Shown one piece after another: positions 9,151-16,997 of a stretch of 64,000 nucleotides of DNA. Both the position numbers and the translations under genes were made by a program. The first letter of the stretch is position 1; every line of letters begins with the position of its first letter. The notes under the pieces were generated by a model. It ran no database searches and was not told the DNA's origin. It was given only the letters and a program-made list of their open reading frames with translations. Origin of the DNA: Microcella daejeonensis (GTDB taxonomy: Bacteria > Actinomycetota > Actinomycetes > Actinomycetales > Microbacteriaceae); assembly GCF_026625045.1 (NCBI RefSeq), contig NZ_CP113089.1, forward strand, positions 1,736,001 to 1,800,000, given 5' to 3'.

Positions 9151-10992
9151 CTACCGCCCGGCCGCGTACCCCTGCGCTCCGCGCGAGTTCGCCGCCGCGT
9201 ACATCCAGCCGCGCGAGCGCTCGATGCCGACGGCGCTGAGGCGCCCGAGCGTCCACGGGCCGGCGACCGTCACGTCGTGGCCGCGCGCCCGCAGGCCCTC
9301 GATCACGTCGGCGCCGAGCCGCGACTCGACCGTCAGCGACGCCGGCTGCACCGTGCGCGGCTGGAACGACGCCACGAGCGAGTCCGTGTGGAACATCGGC
9401 GCATCGATCGCCGCCTGCGGCGCGTACCCGCCCACGATGCGGCGCAGCACGTAGAGCAGCTGCCACTGATCCTGCTGGTCGCCGCCCGGGGTGCCCAGGG
9501 CCTCGAACGGGATGCCCTCGCGTGCCAGCATCGTCGGCGACAGCGTAGAGCGGGGCCGAACACCCGGCGTCAGCGCGCTCGGCGACGACGCGTCGAGCCA
9601 CATCATCTGCGCGCGCGTGCCCAGGCAGAACCCGACCTCGGGGATGAAGGGCGACGACTGCAGCCACCCGCCGGAGGGCGTCACCGAGATCAGCGTGCCC
9701 CACTTGTCGACCACGTCGAGGTGGCAAGTGTCGCCGCGCGTGCGGCCCGAGCGGTCGATCGTCGGCTCGCCCGCTCCGGCGACGGCCGCGGCGGCGTCCT
9801 TGGAGACGATCGGCGGCTGCCACGGGGTGCGGCCGCCGGGGCTGCCCGGGCGCACCTCCGCCGAGGCGGTGTCGGTGATGAGCGCCGCGCGCTCGGCCGC
9901 GTAGGACGGGTCGAGCAGAGCATCCAGCGGCACGTCGAGGGCTGCCGGGTCGGCGTACCAGGCATCGCGGTCGGCCAGGGCGAGCTTGAGCGCCTCGGTG
10001 ATCGTGTGCACGCCGAGCTCGGTCGAGGGGTCGAGCACCGCGTCGCCGTGCGTCACCGCGCGCGCCTCGAGGATGGCGAGGGTCTGCAGCATGACGGGGC
10101 CCTGCGTCCACGGTCCGGCCTTGAGCACGTCCACTCCGCGGAAGGTCAGCGACACCGGCTGCTCGTGCCCCGGCGCGAACCCGGCCATGTCGGCCGCGGA
10201 GATGACGCCCGCGTGATCGCCGCCCGTCGAGTGCCGGCTCGGCTGCTGCACGAACTCCTCGACCGCCTGCGCGATCGCCCCGCCCCGCCACATTCCGATG
10301 GCGGCATGGATGCGGTCCTCGCGGGTCGCGTTCGACTCGCCCGCACCGATGAGGCGCGCGAGCGTCGCGGCCCACGGCTCGTTGCGGATCATGTCGCCCG
10401 CCTCGGGGATGCGCCCGCCGGGCATCCACTGGTCGTAGGAGGTGCGCCAGTGCTGCTCGAACAGCGGGGCGACCGCGGTGATCGTGCGCACGACGGCCGG
10501 ATGCACGGGATGGCCGTTCTTCGCGTAGCCGAGGGCCGGAGCGAGCACGTCGCGCAGCTCCCAGGTGCCGCGGTCGGCGAGCAGCTGCAGCCACGTGACC
10601 ACCGAGCCCGGAACGGCCGCGGCCAGCACGCCAGCCCCGGGCACCTCGTCGAGGCCGAGCGAGCGGTAGTGCTCGATCGTCGCGGCGGCGGGGGCCGCGC
10701 CCTGGCCGGCGAGCACGATCGGGGCCTCGCCCGCGGGCGCGATGATGCCGGTGAGGTCGCCGCCCGGGCCGTTGAGGTGAGGCTCGACGACGTGCAGCAC
10801 GAAGGCGCAGGCGACGGCGGCGTCGACGGCGGTGCCGCCGCGCTCGAGCACCGACTGGGCCGTGGCGGTGGCGAGCCAGTGCGTGCTGGCGGCCATTCCG
10901 AAGGTGCCGCGCAGCTCCGGGCGGGTGAGGTCGGCCGGGGGAGGCGTGAAGGCAGAAGGGGTGGCGGGGGCGGCGTGGGCGTCGGTGCTCAT
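9151..10992 (-). CDS. Gamma-glutamyltransferase-family Ntn hydrolase
   Basis: A 613-residue protein of the gamma-glutamyltranspeptidase family, which cleaves gamma-glutamyl bonds (as in glutathione) and self-processes at a threonine. The N-terminal 'GGTAVDAAVACAFVLHVVEPHLNGPGGD' block is diagnostic, the probable nucleophile is the threonine of 'RGDTCHLDVVD', and 'PRSTLSPTM' and 'GTPGGDQQ' form the later substrate-binding segments. There is no signal peptide, so unlike the classical periplasmic enzyme it is probably cytoplasmic; actinobacteria lacking glutathione may use such enzymes on other gamma-glutamyl compounds or as acylases. It diverges from ychF, and a leaderless -10 hexamer precedes its ATG. 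Confidence 0.9.
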   Translation of the reverse strand: MSTDAHAAPATPSAFTPPPADLTRPELRGTFGMAASTHWLATATAQSVLERGGTAVDAAVACAFVLHVVEPHLNGPGGDLTGIIAPAGEAPIVLAGQGAAPAAATIEHYRSLGLDEVPGAGVLAAAVPGSVVTWLQLLADRGTWELRDVLAPALGYAKNGHPVHPAVVRTITAVAPLFEQHWRTSYDQWMPGGRIPEAGDMIRNEPWAATLARLIGAGESNATREDRIHAAIGMWRGGAIAQAVEEFVQQPSRHSTGGDHAGVISAADMAGFAPGHEQPVSLTFRGVDVLKAGPWTQGPVMLQTLAILEARAVTHGDAVLDPSTELGVHTITEALKLALADRDAWYADPAALDVPLDALLDPSYAAERAALITDTASAEVRPGSPGGRTPWQPPIVSKDAAAAVAGAGEPTIDRSGRTRGDTCHLDVVDKWGTLISVTPSGGWLQSSPFIPEVGFCLGTRAQMMWLDASSPSALTPGVRPRSTLSPTMLAREGIPFEALGTPGGDQQDQWQLLYVLRRIVGGYAPQAAIDAPMFHTDSLVASFQPRTVQPASLTVESRLGADVIEGLRARGHDVTVAGPWTLGRLSAVGIERSRGWMYAAANSRGAQGYAAGR

Positions 10993-10998
10993 CGCACC

Positions 10999-11004
10999 AC
11001 GCTA
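10999..11004 (-). promoter_or_regulatory. -10 hexamer of the leaderless gamma-glutamyltransferase gene
   Basis: On the minus strand TAGCGT is followed by six bases and then the ATG at 10992. Confidence 0.57.
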
Positions 11005-11086
11005 ACCCGGCGGCCTGGCCGCCCTGAGCATCCATCGCCCCTCATCGGCGCAGCCGCCGTCGAACCGTCCCGCCCGACCCCGCCGG

Positions 11087-11092
11087 TAGACT
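11087..11092 (+). promoter_or_regulatory. -10 hexamer of leaderless ychF
   Basis: TAGACT lies eight bases before the GTG at 11101; no ribosome site is present between them. Confidence 0.57.
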
Positions 11093-11100
11093 CGACCCCC

Positions 11101-12174
11101 GTGGCTCTCACTATCGGCATCGTCGGCCTGCCCAACGTCGGCAAGTCCACCCTGTTCAACGCGCTGACCAACAACGACGTGCTCGCGGCGAACTACCCGT
11201 TCGCGACGATCGAGCCGAACGTCGGCATCGTCGAGCTGCCCGACCCGCGCCTGCAGGTGCTCGCCGGCATCTTCGGCAGCGAGCGCATCCTGCCCGCGAC
11301 GGTGTCGTTCGTCGACATCGCCGGCATCGTCAAGGGCGCGAGCGAGGGCGAGGGGCTCGGCAACCAGTTCCTCGCGAACATCCGCGAGGCGGAGGCGATC
11401 GCCCAGGTCGTGCGCGCCTTCACCGACGACGACGTCGTTCACGTCGCCGGCAAGGTCGACCCGGCCAGCGACATGGAGATCATCAACACCGAGCTCATGC
11501 TCGCCGATCTGCAGACGCTCGAGAAGGCCATCCCGCGCTACGAGAAGGAGGTCAGGGCCAAGAAGCTCGAGCCCGCCGTGCTCGAGGCCTCCCTCGCCGC
11601 CCGCACCATCCTCGAAGGCGGCACGACCCTCTCGACCGCCGGCTTCGATGCCTCGCCCATCCGCGAACTGGGCCTGCTCAGCGCGAAGCCCTTCATCTAC
11701 GTCTTCAACGTCGACGAGGGGGTGCTGGGGGATGCCGCGCGCATGTCGGAGCTCGCAGCCCTCGTCGCCCCGGCTCAGGCCGTCTTCCTCGACGCGAAGA
11801 TCGAGAGCGAGCTCATCGGGCTCGACGCCGACGACGCCGCGGAGCTGCTCGCGTCGACCGGCCAGACCGAGAGCGGCCTGCACCAGCTCGCCCGCATCGG
11901 CTTCGACACCCTCGGCCTGCAGACGTACCTCACCGCCGGCCCCAAGGAGTCGCGAGCCTGGACGATCGGCAAGGGCTGGAAGGCTCCGCAGGCCGCGGGC
12001 GTCATCCACACCGACTTCGAGAAGGGCTTCATCAAGGCCGAGATCATCGGCTTCGACGACCTCGTCGAGACCGGCTCGATCGCGGAGGCTCGCGCCAAGG
12101 GCAAGGCCCGCATCGAGGGCAAGGACTACGTCATGCAGGACGGCGACGTGGTGGAGTTCCGCTTCAACGTGTAG
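11101..12174 (+). CDS. ychF: Redox-regulated ATPase YchF
   Basis: A complete 357-residue Obg-family P-loop protein. G1 is 'GLPNVGKST' (9-17), G3 is 'DIAGIVKGAS', and the base-recognition motif is 'NVDE' rather than NKxD, which is what makes YchF/OLA1 proteins prefer ATP over GTP. The central coiled coil (about residues 120-190) and the C-terminal TGS domain, ending 'KDYVMQDGDVVEFRFNV', are intact. YchF associates with ribosomes and the redox response. GTG at 11101 gives the canonical N-terminus. The accessory island begins directly after the stop codon, but the gene itself is not damaged. Confidence 0.96.
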   Translation: MALTIGIVGLPNVGKSTLFNALTNNDVLAANYPFATIEPNVGIVELPDPRLQVLAGIFGSERILPATVSFVDIAGIVKGASEGEGLGNQFLANIREAEAIAQVVRAFTDDDVVHVAGKVDPASDMEIINTELMLADLQTLEKAIPRYEKEVRAKKLEPAVLEASLAARTILEGGTTLSTAGFDASPIRELGLLSAKPFIYVFNVDEGVLGDAARMSELAALVAPAQAVFLDAKIESELIGLDADDAAELLASTGQTESGLHQLARIGFDTLGLQTYLTAGPKESRAWTIGKGWKAPQAAGVIHTDFEKGFIKAEIIGFDDLVETGSIAEARAKGKARIEGKDYVMQDGDVVEFRFNV

Positions 12175-12244
12175 CGGAACGCGCTCGTCGCCCGGTGACA
12201 GTATCTGGCGGCGGATCGTTTGGCTGCAGATCCCGCGCAGACGT

Positions 12245-12561
12245 CGCGACGACAACGGCATCGTGGCGACCAAGCTCGATCGCCCGAGTCGACCCGCAGT
12301 GGACTTCTCTAGCGTGCTGAAAGTTGCACTTTGGCCGAGGCGGCGATCCTCTCGTTCAACCTGGACGTGGATACCTCAACACCGACTGGTGAACTCGTCG
12401 TCCACGCGTTCATGTCCGTCGCGGCAATCGATACGGGTCGGGGAGTGGGCCTTCGTCACTGTGCGAGGTGAAGAAGCGCCAGCGCGACGTCCGCGACAAG
12501 GGGCTCATTGCCACCACCAGTCACCGGGAATCCGTTGCGAGGTTCAAGAACGATTGATGAC
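12245..12561 (+). pseudogene. Decayed serine recombinase (resolvase/invertase) remnant
   Basis: Pieces of a serine-recombinase catalytic domain can be read in different frames. From 12245, one frame gives 'GIVATKLDR.SR..VDFSSVLK', matching the conserved 'AKLDRLSRS' helix. From about 12340, another frame gives 'LDVDTSTPTGELVVHAFMSVA', matching the 'DTTTPSGE...ASVAQ' region. From about 12468, a third frame gives 'VKKRQRDVRDKG', like the helix leading to the DNA-binding domain. The N-terminal serine motif and the C-terminal helix-turn-helix are gone. At least two frameshifts separate the pieces. It lies directly after ychF and probably marks the mobile origin of the island. Confidence 0.6.
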
Positions 12562-12650
12562 TTCCATCCCGTCGCTTGCTCGCAGAGACTCCCGACAATT
12601 ACTCGGCGTGTCGGTCAGTCTGAAGCTACTTTCCAGGTGATGCTCTGACC

Positions 12651-13286
12651 ATGAGTCAATTCCCGTACACGGTCGCGCCCGGCCCACTTGGCGAGTTTCT
12701 CGAAAAGCTGAAGAACATCGGCGTGCCTGACAAGATCGATTACGCATACTTGGGACAGATCGGCTTTACGTCCTCGAATCATCGTCCCTTCGTCCCGATT
12801 TTGAAGCACATCGAGCTACTTGATGGGAAGGGCGTGCCCACCGATAGGTATCGCAAGGGCCTTCGCGGCGGCGAGTCGGGCAAAGCGATCGTCGCAGAAG
12901 GTATTCGTAACGGCTATTCAAAGCTTTTCAGTACCTACCCTGACGCCGCAACGCGACCAACCACTGAACTGACCACCTTTGTTAAGGCGAACTCCGACCT
13001 GGGTGACAAGGCTCTGCGCTCAGCGGTCAGCACGTTTCAGACGGTGTGCAAGTTCGGGAACTTTGGTGCTCCGGCGCCCGAAATTGCTGAGGAAGAACAT
13101 GAGAAGCCGAAGGGCAACCACAAAAGGGTGGAAAGCGGGAGTGGCACCTCAGGCGCTGTCACGATCAACGTGAACCTGGCCTTGTCCGTGGATGCGACGA
13201 GCGACCCCGCCGTCTACGATGCGTTCTTCGCCGCAATGGCGAAGCACCTTAAGGTACTCGATGGCGGCTCCGCGAACCCCGCGTGA
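12651..13286 (+). CDS. DUF5343-domain protein
   Basis: A 211-residue protein. Residues 1-130 match DUF5343 as I remember it: 'FPYTVAPGPLGEFLEKL..IGVPDKIDY.YL..IGFTSSNHRPFVPILKHIELLD..GVPTDRYR', followed by 'GYSKLFSTYPDA'. The fold looks like a winged helix, so nucleic-acid or protein recognition is likely. A charged linker (about 135-165) leads to a tail, 'GAVTINVNLALSVDATSDPAVYDAFFAAMAKHL', seen on other members. No catalytic motif is visible. The next gene starts inside its last 26 bases, so the two are translated together. Base composition is lower in GC than the core genome. Function unknown; a regulatory, antitoxin or sensor role beside the HEPN-like partner is a guess. Confidence 0.8.
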   Translation: MSQFPYTVAPGPLGEFLEKLKNIGVPDKIDYAYLGQIGFTSSNHRPFVPILKHIELLDGKGVPTDRYRKGLRGGESGKAIVAEGIRNGYSKLFSTYPDAATRPTTELTTFVKANSDLGDKALRSAVSTFQTVCKFGNFGAPAPEIAEEEHEKPKGNHKRVESGSGTSGAVTINVNLALSVDATSDPAVYDAFFAAMAKHLKVLDGGSANPA

Positions 13287-13797
13287 GGTCGCCTCATGGG
13301 CGGCGACGATGCAGTCAGATCTAGCCAAGCACTTGGCGAAGCGTGAGAAGTCGACGCATCGGGTCATCACTCTCGAGGAGTCGTTCGCCAAGCTGGCGGG
13401 CCTCAGCCTGAAGCAGGACGACCTGATGAGCGAGGCCTTGCGCTGCATCGAACACTCTTTGTATCGACCTGCGCATGTCGCGGCTTGGGCGAGCTTCTTC
13501 GACTTCGTTCACGAATGGTCAATGGAGCCTGCTCGAATTGCGAAGCTTCGAATCACACGACAAAACTGGGCACTGACAGACCGCGCAGACTTGCGACTGG
13601 TGACTGACTTTGCATTTATAGAGGCGCTCAAGGCTTCCGGCTTGATCACGAATACCGTCATGAAAGCAATGCACGGCCTGCTCAACAAGCGGAACGAGTG
13701 CGCCCATGCGGACGAGTACGACCCGTCCGTCAACGACACTCTCGGATACGTAGATGAGCTCATGAAGCGCATCAGCTATATGCAATCTAAAGTATGA
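13261..13797 (+). CDS. HEPN-like protein with RNxCAH motif
   Basis: A 178-residue, mostly helical protein. Near the C-terminus it has 'LLNKRNECAHADEY' (Arg144, Asn145, His149), which fits the Rx4-6H motif of HEPN-fold RNases, followed by a further helix 'TLGYVDELMKRI'. HEPN proteins act as RNA-cleaving toxins or effectors in toxin-antitoxin and abortive-infection systems. The ATG at 13261 follows an AAGG element and overlaps the end of the DUF5343 gene by 26 bases, which implies coupled expression; in-frame starts further upstream lie deep inside that gene. No signal peptide or membrane segment is present. The HEPN assignment rests on the motif and helix pattern only. Confidence 0.66.
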   Translation: MAAPRTPREVASWAATMQSDLAKHLAKREKSTHRVITLEESFAKLAGLSLKQDDLMSEALRCIEHSLYRPAHVAAWASFFDFVHEWSMEPARIAKLRITRQNWALTDRADLRLVTDFAFIEALKASGLITNTVMKAMHGLLNKRNECAHADEYDPSVNDTLGYVDELMKRISYMQSKV

Positions 13798-14357
13798 CCA
13801 ACTGGTGTCCCACTTTGGAGTAGCTCAGCAGTGCGGTCACCAGCGACTAGCGCCGCTCGATGCAGCTTGTCCGGTGCGTCACCGGAAAAAGTCGTGAGGA
13901 TCCTGGGCTAGTGCCCGACGAGCCGAACGTCGGCGAAGCGAATCCTTGCAGGGTGCGAGGTTTAGCTCGAGTCGAGCCGACCGCGTGAGCTGGCCTAGCC
14001 GGTTGAAGCGGGCGGCTTGCCGCGGGAGTTTGTGCGCTAGCTGATTGGCATCACCAAGAGACGAAGTAGTTCGCATCGAGTGATCGCGATGTTCGCAGCA
14101 TGTTCCGATCGTCGGAGTTCGCGTTGGATCGTCGTCCTTCGTTGCGTTGGCCCGTGAACCGGTTCGGCATAAGGCTTGCGGGCGACAAGAAGGAACTCCC
14201 GGCGGTCAATGCTCCGCTCAGCAGACTCGACGCTACGAATACGGACCGACACAAAAAGCGCCAGGTCGGTCTGACGGAAGGTCCGACTTCAGCACGGCCG
14301 TTTGGGCGAATGGACAGCGCTGGTGCGCATCCGCCTTTCCCGCGGCAGACTCGTCGG
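13798..14357. other. Intergenic stretch in the island, nothing recognised
   Basis: No convincing gene was found. Several open frames exist on both strands but none has a plausible start, ribosome site and recognisable protein. A small stem near 13871-13885 (ccggtg/caccgg) is followed by an A-run and would fit a minus-strand rather than a plus-strand hairpin. The upstream extension of the next gene's frame to 14100 looks non-coding. Confidence 0.5.
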
Positions 14358-15269
14358 ATGGTGTTCGCTGAGTTCGAAGAGAAGACTTATGAGATCGCTT
14401 ACGACATTGAGCTGAGCCGAGGTGGCGGCGTGACGCCGTGGGCCCCGGGCCAGGTTCTTGAGCATCTGGTGGGGTTTGATGCGGCTGCCGACCCCGACGC
14501 CTCTCATCCGCTCTGGCGAGTCTTGGGTGCGTCTCGGCCAAAGGGGTTGGTGCTACTGCCCGACCACTGGATCGCGCCATCTGGACGACGACCTACGTCA
14601 CGGCAACTGCCGAGCAACCCAATCAGCTTCCTGGTGCAGTTCAAGCGACCCGAGTTCATCCGGAGTCACGCCGGTAAGCAGTGGAAGTTGTGGGGAACCC
14701 CCTACTTCCGATTCAAGGTCGACGCCGCGCAGCAGCGAACTCTGAAACGCTTAGAGACGAACACCGCGGGCGAGGCGATCGTGCGCTATGCATCACCCGC
14801 ATTCTCGACGAATGCTGCGATGGACGTTGCGCGATGGGACGGGAAAGTCATCGTTTCCTCGGGCCACGTTGCGCCCACCACGATGGCGGGCCATTCGGCT
14901 TGGACCTACGTCTCCGCGGGTGCAGCAGGGAGGCCAAACCCAACCGGGGAAGAGCATCGTTTTGATCGATTGTCCGATCTTTTTCGAGAACCAGACGACT
15001 ACGAGAAGCCGCAGCCGCTCGGAGCGCGATCCGAAGTCGCCACAGTGGACGCCATCAAGAGCCACGTGGAGGTACTGGCGGGGGCGGCCATGACGCGGGA
15101 ACCGCACCTTCGCCGAGTCGTCGATGAGTGGCGCAGAGAGCTCCTTCGAGAAGGTGTCGCACCTGGCATGGTGAACTCAGTAGGTCAATTTGCCGCCGTA
15201 CAAAGCATCACCGCCCGCCTGGGAGCGAGTTGGTGGATTCTCGATCGGGAGGCACTAATTCACCAGTGA
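14358..15269 (+). CDS. Unknown protein with possible PD-(D/E)XK nuclease core
   Basis: A 303-residue protein I cannot assign to a named family. The N-terminus 'FEEKTYEIAYDIELSRG' and then 'VLEHLVGFDAA' (Asp41) and 'ISFLVQFKRPEF' (Gln94, Lys96) have the order E - GxD - QxK expected of the restriction-endonuclease-like fold, so a metal-dependent nuclease is possible. Later segments, 'YFRFKVDAAQQRTLKRLE' and 'HSAWTYVSAGAAGRPNPTGEEH', look conserved but are unknown. ATG at 14358 is preferred because the recognisable fold starts there. It lies in the lower-GC island between the HEPN pair and the NACHT gene, a setting that fits a defence role. Confidence in the coding call is higher than in the nuclease idea. 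Confidence 0.62.
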   Translation: MVFAEFEEKTYEIAYDIELSRGGGVTPWAPGQVLEHLVGFDAAADPDASHPLWRVLGASRPKGLVLLPDHWIAPSGRRPTSRQLPSNPISFLVQFKRPEFIRSHAGKQWKLWGTPYFRFKVDAAQQRTLKRLETNTAGEAIVRYASPAFSTNAAMDVARWDGKVIVSSGHVAPTTMAGHSAWTYVSAGAAGRPNPTGEEHRFDRLSDLFREPDDYEKPQPLGARSEVATVDAIKSHVEVLAGAAMTREPHLRRVVDEWRRELLREGVAPGMVNSVGQFAAVQSITARLGASWWILDREALIHQ

Positions 15270-15679
15270 TGCTGCCGCATGCTCTGGACGCAGCTTCCCC
15301 AAGCGATGACGACACCCTCGCAGTCGATCGGCGCTGCAGGATGGGCGCGTTCTGCAAGTCTCCAGTAGCAAGCGGGCTCCGCCACCATCGTGAGCAGGGC
15401 AGTCCCTTCGGGGATTCGTCGGACCGTGCCCCCATCCAGTGAGGCCCTACCGAAGCTCTCGTCGATCAAGATGACACTCTGTGCGCGCTGTCGGATCATG
15501 CTTTTCGATGATGGAGTCACGGAAACCTGCATTTGCGTCGATCGGAGAACCTCGGCGGCAAACGCGAGCCGAGAAGCGAATCGCGGCTCCGGTAGCGTCG
15601 CTCCCCGGTCGATAGTCCGGCTGGCATCAGGCTTCGGCTCGCCACCAACTCCGTGGCTGTCGCTGGGCGTGTCAGTCGG
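15270..15679. other. Intergenic stretch, nothing recognised
   Basis: A 90-codon open frame on the minus strand (15260-15532) overlaps the end of the preceding gene and encodes nothing I recognise; it lacks a good ribosome site. No RNA gene or clear repeat is visible. The stretch joins island sequence to the normal-GC acyltransferase gene. Confidence 0.45.
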
Positions 15680-16252
15680 TCATACAGATGGGAGCTCCTC
15701 GCGCAGCCGCGGCTCGACCCGGTACTCGGGCCGCGCTCCCGCCTTGTCGGCGTAGAAGGCGCGAATGCGGTCCATGTCCGCCGACACATCGCCGGTGAGC
15801 TCGAACGTCGGCCCGAGCCCCGTCGTCATGGTCGTGCGATCCACGTACCCCAGCGTCACCGGCATACCCGTCTCGCGGGCGATCCGGTAGAAGCCCGACT
15901 TCCAGTGGGTGTGGCCCGAGCGGGTGCCGTCGGGGGTGACGACGAGGCTGAAGACCTCACCGGCGCGCATGCGGGCGACCACGTCGGCGACGACCTTCTG
16001 CGGAGCATCCCGATTCACGGGGATGCCGCCGAGGCGGCTCATGATGGCGCCCCGCCAGCCGCGGAAGAGGCTCGTCTTGCCCAGCCAGTGGATGGGGATG
16101 CCGAGCTGCCACGTGATGGCGAGCATGAAGACGAAATCCCAGTTGGAGGTGTGCGGGGCGCCGATCAGCAGGGTGGGACGGTCGGGCGCCGGCTCGGTGG
16201 CGAGGCGCCAGCGGCTGACGGCCCAGAAGAGACGGGCGGTGAGACGACGCAT
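15680..16252 (-). CDS. PlsC-like 1-acylglycerol-3-phosphate O-acyltransferase family protein
   Basis: A 190-residue acyltransferase with the two family blocks: HX4D as 'PHTSNWDF' (His34, Asp39) and 'VTPDGTRSG' (105-113), equivalent to the EGTRS phosphate-binding motif. Such enzymes acylate lysophosphatidate or related lipids at the inner membrane face. At 190 residues it is short compared with typical PlsC (about 240), closer to the compact lysophospholipid acyltransferase-like group. Its high GC content matches the core genome and contrasts with both neighbours, so it may be an original chromosomal gene now flanked by two insertions, or a cargo gene from a related genome. Confidence 0.85.
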   Translation of the reverse strand: MRRLTARLFWAVSRWRLATEPAPDRPTLLIGAPHTSNWDFVFMLAITWQLGIPIHWLGKTSLFRGWRGAIMSRLGGIPVNRDAPQKVVADVVARMRAGEVFSLVVTPDGTRSGHTHWKSGFYRIARETGMPVTLGYVDRTTMTTGLGPTFELTGDVSADMDRIRAFYADKAGARPEYRVEPRLREELPSV

Positions 16253-16997
16253 GAAGCTCAGAGTAAGCGTCTACGGAGCATTTGCCATTCAATCTCAAAA
16301 TTGCGGTCCTTCGATTGACATGATCATCGATCGTTCAGCACATCTCTGGGTAGTGCGTCCAAGAAATCAGCAAAGCTCAACGTCTTGAGGCCCGCCGAGG
16401 AAGATCCTCTCTGAGAATTTGGACGCCCGGCTTCAGCCATTCGACAGTCCCCCGCCAAGACACCGCTGACGCAGCCGCGACCTCATGATCGAATAACAGA
16501 GAACGAAGAAGGCCAAAGAGCTTCCTGATGACGGCACAATGAAGGGACGTTCTGTTCCTCGACGCAAGTCGTGCCGATTCCCGCTCAGTGTTGATGCGCT
16601 AAACAGTCGAAAGCGAAGGGTTCGGTCGAGATAGACCGATCGAAGAATACGGGACTGCACTATTAGATCGACGCGGAAGCGATCAGGCCCGACCTGATGC
16701 GTGCAACGCTGCCACCCGTTTTTCTACAAAGCTCCAGCTGGCCCACTAATTCCCCATACGTTGTGAACCACCAATCAAGGCTAGTGAGTCATGAGGCGCC
16801 GCAACTGAGAGTTTTGGGGAGCGGGCAGATCGGGAGGATCGGTGCAAGTAGCTCGCATCGACAAACATATCCACTAGAGCCCTAGACATGAGGCGCGGCC
16901 CATGCGATCCTCATCAAGATCGCGTTGCACACTAAGACGGCGCCTGCAGCATCCACTGGGAACATCTATTGAACTACCGAGAATTCGAGAGGGCATA
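16253..16997. other. Long AT-richer leader region before the NACHT gene
   Basis: No gene is supported in these 745 bases. The sequence is clearly poorer in G and C than the core. A run of in-frame codons from 16902 joins the NACHT frame but has no ribosome site. No tRNA-like cloverleaf, integrase remnant or clear direct repeat was found by eye. Confidence 0.5.

Noticed and set aside
9151..10992. Gamma-glutamyltransferase as part of the gamma-glutamyl amine pathway
   Set aside because: It is about 50 kb from the ligase/amidotransferase pair, with no shared regulatory site.
13817..13870. tRNA-like 'gtagctcag' segment
   Set aside because: No matching acceptor, anticodon or T arm could be folded around it.
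13871..13891. Stem followed by an A-run as terminator of the HEPN-like gene
   Set aside because: A plus-strand terminator needs T after the stem; the A-run is on the wrong side.
15260..15532. 90-codon minus-strand frame in the island
   Set aside because: No ribosome site, overlap with the preceding gene's end and no recognisable protein.
16902..16997. Upstream extension of the NACHT protein
   Set aside because: The extra 32 residues are basic and unconserved, and a good ribosome site directly precedes the ATG at 16998.
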